Source: Symbiopectobacterium purcellii (GTDB taxonomy: Bacteria; Pseudomonadota; Gammaproteobacteria; Enterobacterales; Enterobacteriaceae). From it: a DNA stretch of 64,000 nt. The position numbers and the translations under genes were made by a program. The stretch lies in the NCBI RefSeq assembly GCF_019797845.1, contig NZ_CP081864.1, forward strand, positions 3,534,001 to 3,598,000. The letters run 5' to 3'. Positions 9,524 to 18,447 of this stretch are shown in pieces; within the stretch, counting starts at the first letter, position 1; each line of letters begins with the position of its first letter. The notes beneath the pieces are model-generated. The model did not search any database and had not been told where the DNA came from. It worked only from the letters and a program-made list of their open reading frames with translations.

Positions 9524-10681
9524 ATGAGTGCCGCACTTTTTCCCGAAAGCAAACTGCCCGCATTGGGCACCACCATCTTTACTCAAATGAGCGCGTTGGC
9601 GCAGCAGCATCAGGCGATCAACCTGTCGCAGGGGTTCCCGGATTTCAGCGGACCCGATTACCTGCAACAACGTCTGGCCTATCACGTTGCCCAAGGGGCA
9701 AACCAATATGCACCGATGACCGGTGCTGCACCGCTGCGCAGCGCGATCGGCGAAAAAACTGCGGCACAATATGGCTGGCAGCCCGATGCCGACAAGGAAA
9801 TCACAGTCACGGCTGGGGCCACCGAAGCACTGTTTGCCGCCATCGCTGCGCTGGTACGGCCCGGTGATGAAGTTATCTGTTTTGATCCCAGCTATGACAG
9901 CTATGCGCCAGCTATTGAGCTGGCGGGCGGTGTGGTTAAACGCGTAGCGCTACAGCCACCGCTGTTTAGCGTGGACTGGGCGGCGTTTCGCGCGCTGTTA
10001 AGCGTCCGTACTCGTCTGGTGATCCTCAACACGCCACACAATCCGTCTGCCACCGTGTGGCGTCAGAGCGATTTCGAGCATTTATGGCAGGCGATAGCCA
10101 ACCAGGAAATCTACGTGTTGAGCGATGAAGTCTATGAACACATCTGCTTTGCACCGGAAGGACACGCCAGCGTGCTGCGCCACAGCGAACTGCGCCAGCG
10201 CGCTATCGCAGTCTCTTCCTTCGGCAAGACCTACCACATGACCGGTTGGAAAGTGGGTTATTGCATTGCGCCTGACGCCATCAGCGCAGAAATTCGCAAG
10301 GTACACCAGTACCTCACGTTCTCCGTCAATACGCCGGCACAATTAGCCATTGCCGATATGCTGCGCCATGCACCAGAGCACTGGCAGGAACTGCCGGAAT
10401 TCTATCGGGCACGCCGTGATTTTCTGGTCAATGCGCTCTCCGCCAGCCGTTTTGAAGTGCTGCCCTGTGAAGGGACCTACTTCCTGCTGGCGGATTACAG
10501 TGCCATTTCTGATCTCGATGATGTCACTTTCTGTCGCTGGCTAACGGAACACGCTGGCGTGGCGGCGATTCCGCTCTCGGTTTTCTGCGCCGATCCCTTC
10601 CCACACAAATTGATTCGGCTATGCTTTGCTAAACAGGAATCTACCTTGCAAGCAGCAGCGGAGCGCTTATGTCGACTTTAA
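9524..10681 (+). CDS. mtnE: Methionine aminotransferase (MtnE/YbdL type)
   Basis: This pyridoxal-phosphate class I/II aminotransferase closes the salvage cycle by transaminating 2-keto-4-methylthiobutyrate to methionine, probably with glutamine as the favoured donor. It aligns along its length with E. coli YbdL, a methionine-preferring aminotransferase. The PLP lysine lies in SSFGKTYHMTGWK, with NTPHNPSATVW and SDEVYEH as further cofactor motifs. The frame extends upstream to 9482 without ATG. ATG 9524, after a GGAG site, gives the YbdL-like N-terminus LPALGTTIFTQM. It overlaps the following omega-amidase gene by 13 bases. Confidence 0.93.
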   Translation: MSAALFPESKLPALGTTIFTQMSALAQQHQAINLSQGFPDFSGPDYLQQRLAYHVAQGANQYAPMTGAAPLRSAIGEKTAAQYGWQPDADKEITVTAGATEALFAAIAALVRPGDEVICFDPSYDSYAPAIELAGGVVKRVALQPPLFSVDWAAFRALLSVRTRLVILNTPHNPSATVWRQSDFEHLWQAIANQEIYVLSDEVYEHICFAPEGHASVLRHSELRQRAIAVSSFGKTYHMTGWKVGYCIAPDAISAEIRKVHQYLTFSVNTPAQLAIADMLRHAPEHWQELPEFYRARRDFLVNALSASRFEVLPCEGTYFLLADYSAISDLDDVTFCRWLTEHAGVAAIPLSVFCADPFPHKLIRLCFAKQESTLQAAAERLCRL

Positions 10682-11436
10682 CTATCACGCTACTACAACA
10701 GCCCTTGGTATGGCTCGATGGGCCAGCCAACCTGAGCCATTTCGATGCCGAGTTGGAAACGGTGCGCGGCAGCGATCTTATCGTGTTGCCAGAAATGTTT
10801 ACCACCGGATTCGCCATGAATGCCGCGGGCAAGGGGCTGTCAAAATCAGTGGTGGAAACCTGGCTGCAAGAATGGGCCAAAGAGACCAATGCGCTCATCG
10901 GCGGCAGCATTGCGGTTTCCACGCCCAAGGGCGCGGTAAACCGCTTTGTGCTGGTTTCACCGTTGGGCGACGTTTACCACTATGACAAACGCCACCTGTT
11001 TCGCATGGCCAACGAGCATCACCATTTTGAAGCCGGACAAGGGCGCCTGATTATCGAATGGCGTGGCTGGTGGATATTGCCGCAGATTTGCTATGACCTG
11101 CGTTTCCCGGTGTGGTCACGCAACCGCCAGGACTACGATCTGGCGCTGTACGTGGCGAACTGGCCCGCCCCGCGCGCGCACCATTGGCGTACGCTGCTCG
11201 CAGCACGCGCCATTGAAAATCAGGCCTATGTAGCTGGATGCAACCGTGTCGGCGCGGATGGCAACGATCACAGTTATCAGGGGGACAGTCAGATAATCAA
11301 CCCGCTGGGTGAGATCGTCGCGCGAGCGCCGGAGAATCAGTCCGCGCACATCAGCGCAGAACTGTCTCTGGAAGCCCTGCAAAGCTACCGTGAAGCGTTT
11401 CCGGCATGGCATGACGCGGACAGGTTCACTCTGTAG
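10669..11436 (+). CDS. Omega-amidase (YafV type) of methionine salvage
   Basis: This nitrilase-superfamily amidohydrolase has 255 residues and the catalytic triad Glu42 (LPEMF), Lys107 (YDKRHLF) and Cys141 (PQICYDLRF). E. coli YafV and its relatives hydrolyse alpha-ketoglutaramate and alpha-keto-methylthiobutyramide. If the neighbouring aminotransferase uses glutamine, this enzyme would remove the alpha-ketoglutaramate product and pull the reaction towards methionine. Overlap with mtnE by 13 bases and the MetJ site upstream support that pairing. The in vivo substrate is an inference. Confidence 0.9.
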   Translation: MSTLTITLLQQPLVWLDGPANLSHFDAELETVRGSDLIVLPEMFTTGFAMNAAGKGLSKSVVETWLQEWAKETNALIGGSIAVSTPKGAVNRFVLVSPLGDVYHYDKRHLFRMANEHHHFEAGQGRLIIEWRGWWILPQICYDLRFPVWSRNRQDYDLALYVANWPAPRAHHWRTLLAARAIENQAYVAGCNRVGADGNDHSYQGDSQIINPLGEIVARAPENQSAHISAELSLEALQSYREAFPAWHDADRFTL

Positions 11437-11480
11437 TAGGTGAGACGGCTCAGGCCGCTATTTCTCATAGGTATTTGGGG

Positions 11481-11734
11481 TTTCCCCCCGCGTTGAATGG
11501 CGCTGAGGAAAAGGATGACGCCAGGATGAGCTGCATGGATGCTGCGAAAGTCAGCGCCGCGTCTGGAACGCGTCGCTGGCGGTCCGTCCGGCGGCAGCGT
11601 TTTCCGAAGGTATCGCGTAGCGACGGCATTACGCAAATAGCTTGGGGTCGAGGGGAATGGGCGATTGCATTCCCCTCGTCGCGCGCGTGCTACGCAAGTG
11701 GCAGAGATAAACCACACATTTTCGCGCACGAAAC
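11481..11734 (+). repeat. Dispersed structured repeat, copy A
   Basis: This fills most of the 332-bp gap between the convergent omega-amidase and allantoate amidohydrolase genes. It shares long stretches with copy B (31525-31777, minus strand) and a more diverged pattern with copy C (42421-42655). Hairpins in order: GCTGC 11530-11534 with GCTGC 11541-11545 (one T.T mismatch), CAGCG 11552-11556 with CGCTG 11574-11578 around an inner CGCGT/ACGCG, TCGC 11613-11616 with GCGA 11620-11623, and CGAGGGGAATG 11649-11659 with CATTCCCCTCG 11668-11678. The element ends in GCGCACGAAA. I do not recognise it as ERIC, REP or any named family. Confidence 0.85.
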
Positions 11735-11768
11735 TCTACGCAGACGTAGCATAAAAGCCCCTGATGCT

Positions 11769-13049
11769 TTAAACGCCGACTCGCAAGTCACTATTTTCAC
11801 CAAAATTAAGCACCACCGCCAGCCACGCGCGCAGCGCCTGCCCCACATCCGCCGTGGTGATCGACTCATCCGGGTGGTGGCTAATCCCCCCTTTGCAGCG
11901 CACAAACAGCATACCGACCGGCCAACGCTCTGCTATCGCAATCGCATCATGACCGGCACCGCTCGGCAGAGCGGGAGCACGCCCTTGCACCTGTGTAACC
12001 GCCTCACGCAGCAACCGCTGTAATCCATCATCACAGCGCGTTGGCGCAATGCGGTAATACTCTTCAGCCGCAAAGCGGCAGCCGCGCGCCTGCACAATCT
12101 GCTCGCCATGAGACAATAAGTTCGCCAGCAACGTGGTCAGAGCCTGCTCCTCCGGTCCGCGCACGTCCAGTGTTAAACGGACCTCGCCCGGTATCACATT
12201 CGCCGCCCCCGGCGCACATTGCAACGTGCCGATGGTTGCCACCAAACCGGCCCCCTGCTCTTGTGTCAGTTGTTCAACCGCAACCATCCATTGTGCCGCT
12301 GCCGCCAACGCATCCTGACGTTGCGTCATCGGCACCGTACCGGCGTGACCCGCCGTTCCCTGAAAAACACAGTTTAACCGGCGTGCACCGTTGATCGCTG
12401 TCACCACGCCCAATGCGGCGTCGTCGTGCTCCAGACAAGGGCCTTGCTCAATATGCATTTCCAGATAGGCAGCGATGCTTTGTGGCGTGCGCGCCGCACG
12501 CCCAATGCCTTCCGGGCATAATCCTGCCTGCGTCAACGCTTGTGACACGCTTATACCTTGCGCATCCTGACAGGATAACCAGCTTTCAGGCCAGGTACCG
12601 GTCAGCCCTCGGCTGCCCAGCAGCGTAATACCAAACCGCGTGCCCTCTTCGTCACCAAATCCCACAATTTCCAGCGCCACTGGCAGGCGAATCTGTTGCT
12701 GATGCAGAAAGCGCACCACTTCAATGGACGCCAAAACGCCCAGCATGCCATCGTAGCGCCCGGCGTTGCGCACCGTATCAAGGTGCGAACCTAACACTAC
12801 CGCAGGCACATCGGGCAGATTGCCTTCATAGCGACCACAGATATTGCCGACCGCATCCTGCCATACCTGCATTCCCGCTTCCCGCATCCATTCACCCACG
12901 CAGGTATTGGCGCGCAAATGCTGTGGCGACAGATAAACCCGCGTTAGCTGATCGCTGTCTTCGCTGATCTCTGCCAAAGTATCGCAGCGCCACATGACCC
13001 GCTCGGCAGCCGATTGCGCCGTAAAGTGCGATAACCACGGCGAACTCAT
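11769..13049 (-). CDS. hpxK: Allantoate amidohydrolase (AllC/HpxK type)
   Basis: This is an M20-family zinc amidohydrolase of 426 residues. Homologues convert allantoate to ureidoglycine, CO2 and ammonia. Metal-binding segments are visible in order: GSHLDTV with NAGRYDGMLGV, GDEEGTRF, YLEMHIEQGP and GISHHPDES. The start overlaps the stop of the aminotransferase gene, so the two are coupled. That partner uses ureidoglycine, which argues for allantoate rather than another carbamoyl substrate such as N-carbamoyl-beta-alanine. The symbol follows the Klebsiella hpx cluster and is the less certain part. Confidence 0.85.
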   Translation of the reverse strand: MSSPWLSHFTAQSAAERVMWRCDTLAEISEDSDQLTRVYLSPQHLRANTCVGEWMREAGMQVWQDAVGNICGRYEGNLPDVPAVVLGSHLDTVRNAGRYDGMLGVLASIEVVRFLHQQQIRLPVALEIVGFGDEEGTRFGITLLGSRGLTGTWPESWLSCQDAQGISVSQALTQAGLCPEGIGRAARTPQSIAAYLEMHIEQGPCLEHDDAALGVVTAINGARRLNCVFQGTAGHAGTVPMTQRQDALAAAAQWMVAVEQLTQEQGAGLVATIGTLQCAPGAANVIPGEVRLTLDVRGPEEQALTTLLANLLSHGEQIVQARGCRFAAEEYYRIAPTRCDDGLQRLLREAVTQVQGRAPALPSGAGHDAIAIAERWPVGMLFVRCKGGISHHPDESITTADVGQALRAWLAVVLNFGENSDLRVGV

Positions 13050-14296
13050 CGCGTAACTCCGGCACTGGCGTCATAACGATCCCATGCCGCCTGCAATGCC
13101 GCGCCCTGCACCGTGCGGAAACCGTGGCGGTTGAGCACCGCTTCCAGCGCGCTCAGGGTTTGCATCACACAATCTTTGCGGGCGTTATACCCCATGGTGC
13201 CGATACGCCAGATTTTCCCCTGTAGCGGACCAAATGAGGTGCCGATTTCAATGGCAAAATCATTCAGCAAGCAGTGGCGAATTTGCTCACCCTGTATGCC
13301 CTCAGGGATAACCACACCGGTCACGTTATTCATTTTGTGTTGCTTGTCACCGTAAATGCGCAACCCCATGCCTTCCAGACCGGCGACCAGCGCCTCACCG
13401 TGCAGCGCATGACGCGCGATGCCTTTATCCAATCCCTCTTCGAGCATCACTCGGGCACACTCCCGTGCGGCGAACAGCATGCTGGTGGCTTCGGTATGGT
13501 GGTTCAGGCGCTCGGGGCCCCAATAGTCCATCACCATGCCGAGATCGAAATAGTTGGAGTAGATCATCTCCTCTTCACCGTCGCGATGTTCCGCCGTACG
13601 AATCCCCTGCTCCACGCAGCGACGACGGCGTATGGCCGCTTCCATCTTCGGACTGAGGGTGATTGGCGCGCTACCTGAAGGGCCACCCAGACACTTCTGC
13701 AACCCGGCAGAAACGGCATCCAATCCCCAGGCGTCGGTCTCCAGCGCGTTACCACCGAACGAGGCGGTCGCATCGGTATAAAACAGCACATCATGGCGAC
13801 GGCAGATATCCCCGAGTTCGGCCAGCGGCTGCAACATGGTGGTGGAGGTATCGCCTTGCACCGTCAGCAAGGCACGTGGGCGTAACCGTTGGATAGCATA
13901 TTCAATTTTATCCGGGGTAAAGACTTCCCCCCAGGGCACTTCGATGGTATGAACGTCAGCGCGACAGCGGCGCGCAATTTCACATAACAGATGCCCGAAA
14001 CGCCCAAACACCGGCACCAAAACCCGATCGCCGGGGCGGATCGCCGAGAGTAAAATGGCCTCAATACCCGCGCGCGAGGTGCCATCCACCAGCATGGTCC
14101 AGCGGTTTTCCGTGCGGAACAGTTGACGATAAAGGGCCATGGTCTGGTTCATGTATTCCGTCATGGCCGGATCGTATTGACCAATCAACTGACATGCCAT
14201 GGCGCGCAGTACACGGGGATCCGCATTGATCGGACCGGGTCCCATCAGTAAACGGTGAGGCGGATTGATCTGCGCGTATAAGTCGTTATTCATCAT
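13046..14296 (-). CDS. hpxJ: (S)-Ureidoglycine-glyoxylate aminotransferase
   Basis: This class V PLP aminotransferase resembles bacterial PucG/HpxJ, which transfers the amino group of ureidoglycine to glyoxylate, giving oxalurate and glycine. The PLP lysine is in SAGLQKCLGGPSGSAP, and the aspartate motif is FYTDATASFGGN. Two consecutive ATG codons (14296 and 14293) follow GGAG, and the first is taken here. A longer frame to 14308 lacks a better ribosome site. The product oxalurate links this gene to the downstream oxamate/oxalurate-type amidase pair at 18448-20045. Confidence 0.85.
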   Translation of the reverse strand: MMNNDLYAQINPPHRLLMGPGPINADPRVLRAMACQLIGQYDPAMTEYMNQTMALYRQLFRTENRWTMLVDGTSRAGIEAILLSAIRPGDRVLVPVFGRFGHLLCEIARRCRADVHTIEVPWGEVFTPDKIEYAIQRLRPRALLTVQGDTSTTMLQPLAELGDICRRHDVLFYTDATASFGGNALETDAWGLDAVSAGLQKCLGGPSGSAPITLSPKMEAAIRRRRCVEQGIRTAEHRDGEEEMIYSNYFDLGMVMDYWGPERLNHHTEATSMLFAARECARVMLEEGLDKGIARHALHGEALVAGLEGMGLRIYGDKQHKMNNVTGVVIPEGIQGEQIRHCLLNDFAIEIGTSFGPLQGKIWRIGTMGYNARKDCVMQTLSALEAVLNRHGFRTVQGAALQAAWDRYDASAGVTR

Positions 14297-14342
14297 GCAC
14301 AACTCCAAAAAAATCAGGAACGTTCGCTGCCAGCAACGGGGC

Positions 14343-15086
14343 TCAGGCCTCCGTCAAACCACGCACCGACGCAATAAATTGTTTGAGTTCGGGGGTCTGT
14401 GGGTTCGCGAACAGCGCGCGGCTGTCGCCTTGTTCCCACACGGTGCCTTCATGCATAAACACCACCCGATCGCCCACTTCCCGGGCAAAGTTCATTTCGT
14501 GTGTGACCAAAATCAGCGTCATGCCTTCTGCTGCCAGTTGCTCCAGCACCTTCAGCACTTCGCCCACCAGTTCAGGATCGAGCGCAGAGGTGATTTCATC
14601 GCACAGCAGCACTTTGGGGTTCATCGCCAGCGCGCGGGCAATCGCCACGCGCTGCTGCTGGCCGCCAGACAGGTTGGCCGGTGAGTAGTGCAGGCGTTCA
14701 CTCAACCCGACTTTCGCCAGCATCTGCTCCCCCAAAGCACGGCACTCCGCTTCGCTTTTTTTCAGTACCAAACGGGGGGCCAGCATCACGTTTTCCAGCG
14801 CGCTCATGTGCGGGAACAGGTTAAAGTTCTGAAACACAATGCCCACGGAACGGCTGATTTCACGCGCTTGTGAATCGCGATTGGTCACGGTTACGCCACC
14901 GAGTTTAATGCTGCCTTCCTGATAGCCTTCCAGGCCGTTAATGCAGCGCAACAGCGTGCTTTTTCCCGAGCCGCTGCGCCCGATAATGGAAACGACCTCG
15001 CCCATATCGATATCCAGATCGACGCCTTTCAGGACGTGATTCTGGCCGTAGTATTTCTGCACCTGATTAATGGTGATGAGCGGCAT
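14343..15086 (-). CDS. Polar amino-acid-type ABC transporter ATPase
   Basis: This 247-residue ATPase of the GlnQ/HisP class energises the importer formed with the two permeases and binding protein upstream. The Walker A GRSGSGKST is at residues 36-44, the signature LSGGQQQ at 139-145, Walker B VLLCDE at 159-164, and the switch histidine in LVTHEM. The start lies inside the end of the preceding permease gene (20-base overlap). The substrate is probably a ureide or an amino-acid-like purine breakdown product, inferred only from the adjacent allantoate genes. Confidence 0.92.
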   Translation of the reverse strand: MPLITINQVQKYYGQNHVLKGVDLDIDMGEVVSIIGRSGSGKSTLLRCINGLEGYQEGSIKLGGVTVTNRDSQAREISRSVGIVFQNFNLFPHMSALENVMLAPRLVLKKSEAECRALGEQMLAKVGLSERLHYSPANLSGGQQQRVAIARALAMNPKVLLCDEITSALDPELVGEVLKVLEQLAAEGMTLILVTHEMNFAREVGDRVVFMHEGTVWEQGDSRALFANPQTPELKQFIASVRGLTEA

Positions 15087-15720
15087 TGAATTTCTTCTCC
15101 AGATAGCGGCTGTAGTAGGACAGCGGATAACACATCAGGAAGTAGCCCAGTGCGACCAGGCCAAAGACCTTGAAAGGTTGATAGGTGACGTTGTTCAGCA
15201 TGGTGCCGGCCTTGGTCAGTTCGATAAAACCGATGATCGATGCCAACGCCGTCCCTTTAATCACCTGCACCGAAAACCCCACCGTGGGTGCGATCGCGAT
15301 GCGCATGGCTTGCGGCGCAACCACCCGGCACAGCGTTTGACCAAAGCTCAGCCCGAGACAGCGCGACGCTTCCCACTGCCCTTTTGGCAATGCCACGATG
15401 CTGCCGTGCCAGATATCCACCAGAAATGCGCTGGTAAACAGCGTCAGTGCCAGTGCCGCCGCGGTCCAGGGACTGACATCAATGCCAAACAGGCCAAGGC
15501 CGAAAAAGGCCAGAAACAGCTGCATCAACAGCGGCGTTCCCTGAAACACACCGGCATAGAAATGCGTAAAACGTACCGCCCAACGGCGCTGGCTTAGCCG
15601 CACCAACAGCAGTGGCAATGTCACCAACGCACCGCCGAAAAAGGCCGTCAGCGAGAGCAGCAGTGTCCAACGCGCCGCCAGCAGCAGGTTGCGCACGATA
15701 TCCCAATCGGTAAAGTTCAT
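15067..15720 (-). CDS. Polar amino-acid-type ABC transporter permease
   Basis: An inner-membrane permease of the HisMQ family (about 217 residues, roughly five membrane segments). The EAA-loop motif EASRCLGLSFGQTLCRVVAPQA couples it to the ATPase. The ATG at 15720 overlaps the stop of the preceding permease (TGATG). A GTG three bases earlier is also in frame. It is likely to form a heterodimer with the other permease of this operon. Confidence 0.9.
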   Translation of the reverse strand: MNFTDWDIVRNLLLAARWTLLLSLTAFFGGALVTLPLLLVRLSQRRWAVRFTHFYAGVFQGTPLLMQLFLAFFGLGLFGIDVSPWTAAALALTLFTSAFLVDIWHGSIVALPKGQWEASRCLGLSFGQTLCRVVAPQAMRIAIAPTVGFSVQVIKGTALASIIGFIELTKAGTMLNNVTYQPFKVFGLVALGYFLMCYPLSYYSRYLEKKFNAAHHH

Positions 15721-16388
15721 CACCCGTGCGTTCTCCCGAGTAAACGACGGCCCGCCATCATCAGCAGTTGTCGCATCAACAACGACAGCACCAGATAAAA
15801 CAGCGTGGTGACCAGATACACCTCAAAGCTGAGAAAGGTGCGCGATTGAATCAGGTTGGCGGCAAAGGTTAGCTCTTCATAAGAGACCTGCGACACCACG
15901 GAGGAGCCGAGCATCACGATAATGCACTGGCTCACCAGCGCCGGATAAATGCGCTGCATGGCCGGTGGCAAAATAACGCGCACAAAGGTTTGCATGCGCG
16001 TCAGCCCCAGCACGCGCGCGGCTTCCCACTGCCCTTTCGGCGTAACCTGAATGCCCGCACGGATAATTTCCGTGCTGTAGGCCCCGAGGTTAATCAGCAT
16101 CGCCAGCAGCGCGGCTTCACCCGCCGTCAGTTTCCAGCCGAGCGTTGGCAGGCCAAAAACAATGAAAAACAGCTGCACAACAAACGGCGTATTGCGGATC
16201 AGTTCAACGTACAGCCCCCACAGGCGGCTTGGCAGCGAGGGGCGGCCACTGCGTAATGCCGCGCCACAGATGCCGATGGCAATACCGCCAAAGGTCGCCA
16301 TGGCCGTCAACTGGACCGTCACCCACAGCCCCGCGAGCAGTTCGGGCCAATAAGGCCACAGCGCGGCAAAATTCAGTTGATAGGTCAT
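15720..16388 (-). CDS. Polar amino-acid-type ABC transporter permease
   Basis: The second HisMQ-family permease (222 residues), with the coupling motif EAARVLGLTRMQTFVRVILPPAM and several hydrophobic spans. GGGAG precedes the start. It lies 24 bases after the binding-protein gene and runs directly into the next permease. The four transporter genes and the two ureide enzymes appear to form one transcript reading towards lower coordinates. Confidence 0.9.
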   Translation of the reverse strand: MTYQLNFAALWPYWPELLAGLWVTVQLTAMATFGGIAIGICGAALRSGRPSLPSRLWGLYVELIRNTPFVVQLFFIVFGLPTLGWKLTAGEAALLAMLINLGAYSTEIIRAGIQVTPKGQWEAARVLGLTRMQTFVRVILPPAMQRIYPALVSQCIIVMLGSSVVSQVSYEELTFAANLIQSRTFLSFEVYLVTTLFYLVLSLLMRQLLMMAGRRLLGRTHG

Positions 16389-16412
16389 GGCATGTCTCCC
16401 TTAAGCACCCGG

Positions 16413-17207
16413 TTATTCAGTCAGCAGGCTGGCGGGCAATGGCGCTTTCAGCCACTTTTCAGAGAGCGAATTCAGGGTGTTATCCGCCAACGCCTGGGCA
16501 ATCAGCGTATCCACCTTAGCTTGCAGCGCCGCTTCCCCTTTCTTGATGCCGATATAGCACGGTGAGTCTTTCAGCATAAATTTGGCAACCGGTGCCTTGG
16601 CAGGGTTTTGCGCCGCAATGGCTGCCACCACCAGGTTACCGGTAGCGATGTACTCCACCTGCCCGGACAGATACGCCGACAGCGTGGTGTTGTTATCTTC
16701 ATAGCGTTTTATCTGCGCCGCTTTCGGGGCGATTTCACTCAGCACCATGTCTTCTACGGCACCACGCGTTACGCCGACGCTTTTGTCTGCCAGTTGCTGC
16801 GCATCGCTCACCGTACCAGCCTGCGGACCAAACACGCCGAGAAAGAACGGTGCATAAGCGCGGCTGAAATCGATCACTTTTTCACGTTCAGCGTTTTTAC
16901 CCAGACTGGAGATCACCAGATCCACTTTATTGGTTTGCAGATAAGGCACACGGTTGGCGCTGGTCACTGGCACCAATTGCAACTTTAGTTTCATCTCCTG
17001 TGCCAGATAGCGAGCGACGTCGATGTCATACCCTTGCGGTTGCAGATCGGTGCCGACTGATCCAAACGGCGGGAAGTCTTGCGGTACTGCCACGCGTAAC
17101 ACACCACGCTGTTCAATGTCCTGAAGCTGATCGGCAACCGCGTTGCCCGCTTGTGCGACTAACAGCAGTGCGCCAGCCAGCGCGATAAAGTGTTTTTTGA
17201 TGCCCAT
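16413..17207 (-). CDS. Periplasmic substrate-binding protein of the ABC importer
   Basis: This family 3 solute-binding protein has 264 residues. The first 25 or so form a signal peptide (KKHF, a hydrophobic core, and a likely cleavage site in AVA-DQ), so the mature protein is periplasmic. GVLRVAVPQDFPPFG and GYDIDVARYLA are typical of polar amino-acid binding proteins. An AGGAG site precedes the start. It is the first gene of the operon, downstream of a palindrome probably bound by the adjacent RpiR regulator. The ligand is unknown; a ureide is plausible from context. Confidence 0.9.
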   Translation of the reverse strand: MGIKKHFIALAGALLLVAQAGNAVADQLQDIEQRGVLRVAVPQDFPPFGSVGTDLQPQGYDIDVARYLAQEMKLKLQLVPVTSANRVPYLQTNKVDLVISSLGKNAEREKVIDFSRAYAPFFLGVFGPQAGTVSDAQQLADKSVGVTRGAVEDMVLSEIAPKAAQIKRYEDNNTTLSAYLSGQVEYIATGNLVVAAIAAQNPAKAPVAKFMLKDSPCYIGIKKGEAALQAKVDTLIAQALADNTLNSLSEKWLKAPLPASLLTE

Positions 17208-17263
17208 TGCGTATCTCCTGGTTGAGAGTCAGATGAAACCAAAAGTTCTTAACAAGCGATAAG

Positions 17264-17279
17264 TGAAACTATCGTTTCA
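17264..17279. promoter_or_regulatory. Palindrome upstream of the ureide transporter operon
   Basis: TGAAAC-TATC-GTTTCA is a perfect 6+6 palindrome about 57 bp upstream of the binding-protein start. A palindrome of the same pattern (TGCAAC-TTTC-GTTGCA) lies upstream of the RpiR/HpxX divergent pair at 18293-18308. It is a candidate operator for the RpiR regulator encoded between them. Confidence 0.62.
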
Positions 17280-17368
17280 TTCACTAAGCAAAGGGCATGC
17301 CACTCTTAAAAAGTGTGCTAATCAGGCGTAGCAAGGGGGAAGTTGAGCGAGCCGGGGTTGAAACGCGC

Positions 17369-17438
17369 AAAAAATGCAGCGCTAAGCGAGCACCAAAAAA
17401 GTGCAAAAGCACTCTTTTGGCGCTCGCTTAGCGCTGCT
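17369..17438 (-). terminator. Long-stem terminator of the RpiR-type gene
   Basis: GCAGCGCTAAGCGAGC (17376-17391) pairs with GCTCGCTTAGCGCTGC (17422-17437), and the inner CCAAAAAAGTGC/GCACTCTTTTGG continues the helix to a very small loop. The stem is close to 29 bp. On the minus strand it is followed by a T-run (ATTTTTTG), making it a strong terminator. One arm includes the last codons and stop of the regulator gene. Confidence 0.85.
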
Positions 17439-18267
17439 CTAATTCATCCAGGTGGGTATAAAGATCGGCGATTTGATGAATACGTTGACGGCCCTGTTGC
17501 AACATTTCATGCAGTAACGCATTGCTGAGCAACCCGGCCAGACTCATGGCCGCGCTATAGCTATCAAAGGCGGAAACGCTGTCCAATGGCAGACATAGTG
17601 ACCAGGTGGCAAACGGAAATAAGCCATTGGCCTGCGGTTCACAGATCAGTACCACGGGCACCTGACGCGCCTGCAACTGTGCCAGTAGCGGCTGGATAAC
17701 GCGCGGACGGCAGCGAAACGCCACGATCACCGCAACATCCTGCGGTCCCAGGTCAGCAATCTCCTCCGACAGCGTCTGCCCCGGTTGGGCCAGCAGCGCC
17801 ACCTGCGCACGCACCTGCATCAATTGTTGGCGCAGATGAAGCGCCACCGGATAGCTATTGCGCAGACCGACGATCGCGACCTGTCGGGCCCGCAGCAACG
17901 CATCGATAATGGCACCAAACTGTGCCGGATCGATACGGTTGATCCATTGCGCCAGATTCGCCATTTCCTGTTTACAGTGGCGCGCCAGCAGCGTATTGCC
18001 CTGAACCGCATCACGGCTCTCAGCCAGCGGCATCCCGCTTTGGCGCAAGGTTCTTAGCTCTTCACGCACATCACGGTAGCTGGCATACCCCAACCGCTTG
18101 AACAAGCGACTGACGGTCGCTTTCGACACGCCGCTCAGCCGCGCCAGTTCGGCACTGTTATAACCAATCACGTCGTCGAAATGGGTAAAGATAAAATCGG
18201 CAATGCGCTGTTCCTGCCCAGAGAGTGTGCTGTAACGACTGCGTAGCCGCTCATCAATTTGTGTCAT
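17428..18267 (-). CDS. RpiR/MurR-family transcriptional regulator
   Basis: This 279-residue protein has an N-terminal helix-turn-helix (residues about 1-75, core NSAELARLSGVSKATVSRLFKRLGY) and a SIS sugar-isomerase-like sensor domain (about 120-250) containing VAIVGLRNSYPVA. It lies between the ureide transporter operon and the divergent hpxXY pair, and matching palindromes precede both. It is therefore the likely local regulator of this locus. Its effector is unknown and may be a ureide or phosphorylated ligand. The gene ends inside its own terminator stem. Confidence 0.88.
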   Translation of the reverse strand: MTQIDERLRSRYSTLSGQEQRIADFIFTHFDDVIGYNSAELARLSGVSKATVSRLFKRLGYASYRDVREELRTLRQSGMPLAESRDAVQGNTLLARHCKQEMANLAQWINRIDPAQFGAIIDALLRARQVAIVGLRNSYPVALHLRQQLMQVRAQVALLAQPGQTLSEEIADLGPQDVAVIVAFRCRPRVIQPLLAQLQARQVPVVLICEPQANGLFPFATWSLCLPLDSVSAFDSYSAAMSLAGLLSNALLHEMLQQGRQRIHQIADLYTHLDELEQR

Positions 18268-18292
18268 GGTGATTCCGTTTTCTCTGTGTCAC

Positions 18293-18308
18293 TGCAACTT
18301 TCGTTGCA
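18293..18308. promoter_or_regulatory. Palindrome between the RpiR gene and hpxX
   Basis: TGCAAC-TTTC-GTTGCA is a perfect 6+6 palindrome 26 bp upstream of the regulator start and about 140 bp upstream of hpxX. It shares the TGNAAC-N4-GTTNCA pattern with the site at 17264-17279. It is a candidate site for autoregulation and control of hpxXY. Confidence 0.65.
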
Positions 18309-18447
18309 ATCACACTAACACAAGCCCATCACCGACATACAATAGGAAAAAACGTCTGCCCGCTCTGTCTCGACACCATTCTGGAACAACTCTTGCAACA
18401 CACGTTTCACGCTAACGCCTCTGCATCGTGAAATAACAGGAGAACCG

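Noticed and set aside
11475..12023. 182-residue open frame across repeat copy A into hpxK antisense
   Set aside because: It runs through a structured repeat and then antisense to a well-supported gene. The matching frame in copy C has no start codon.
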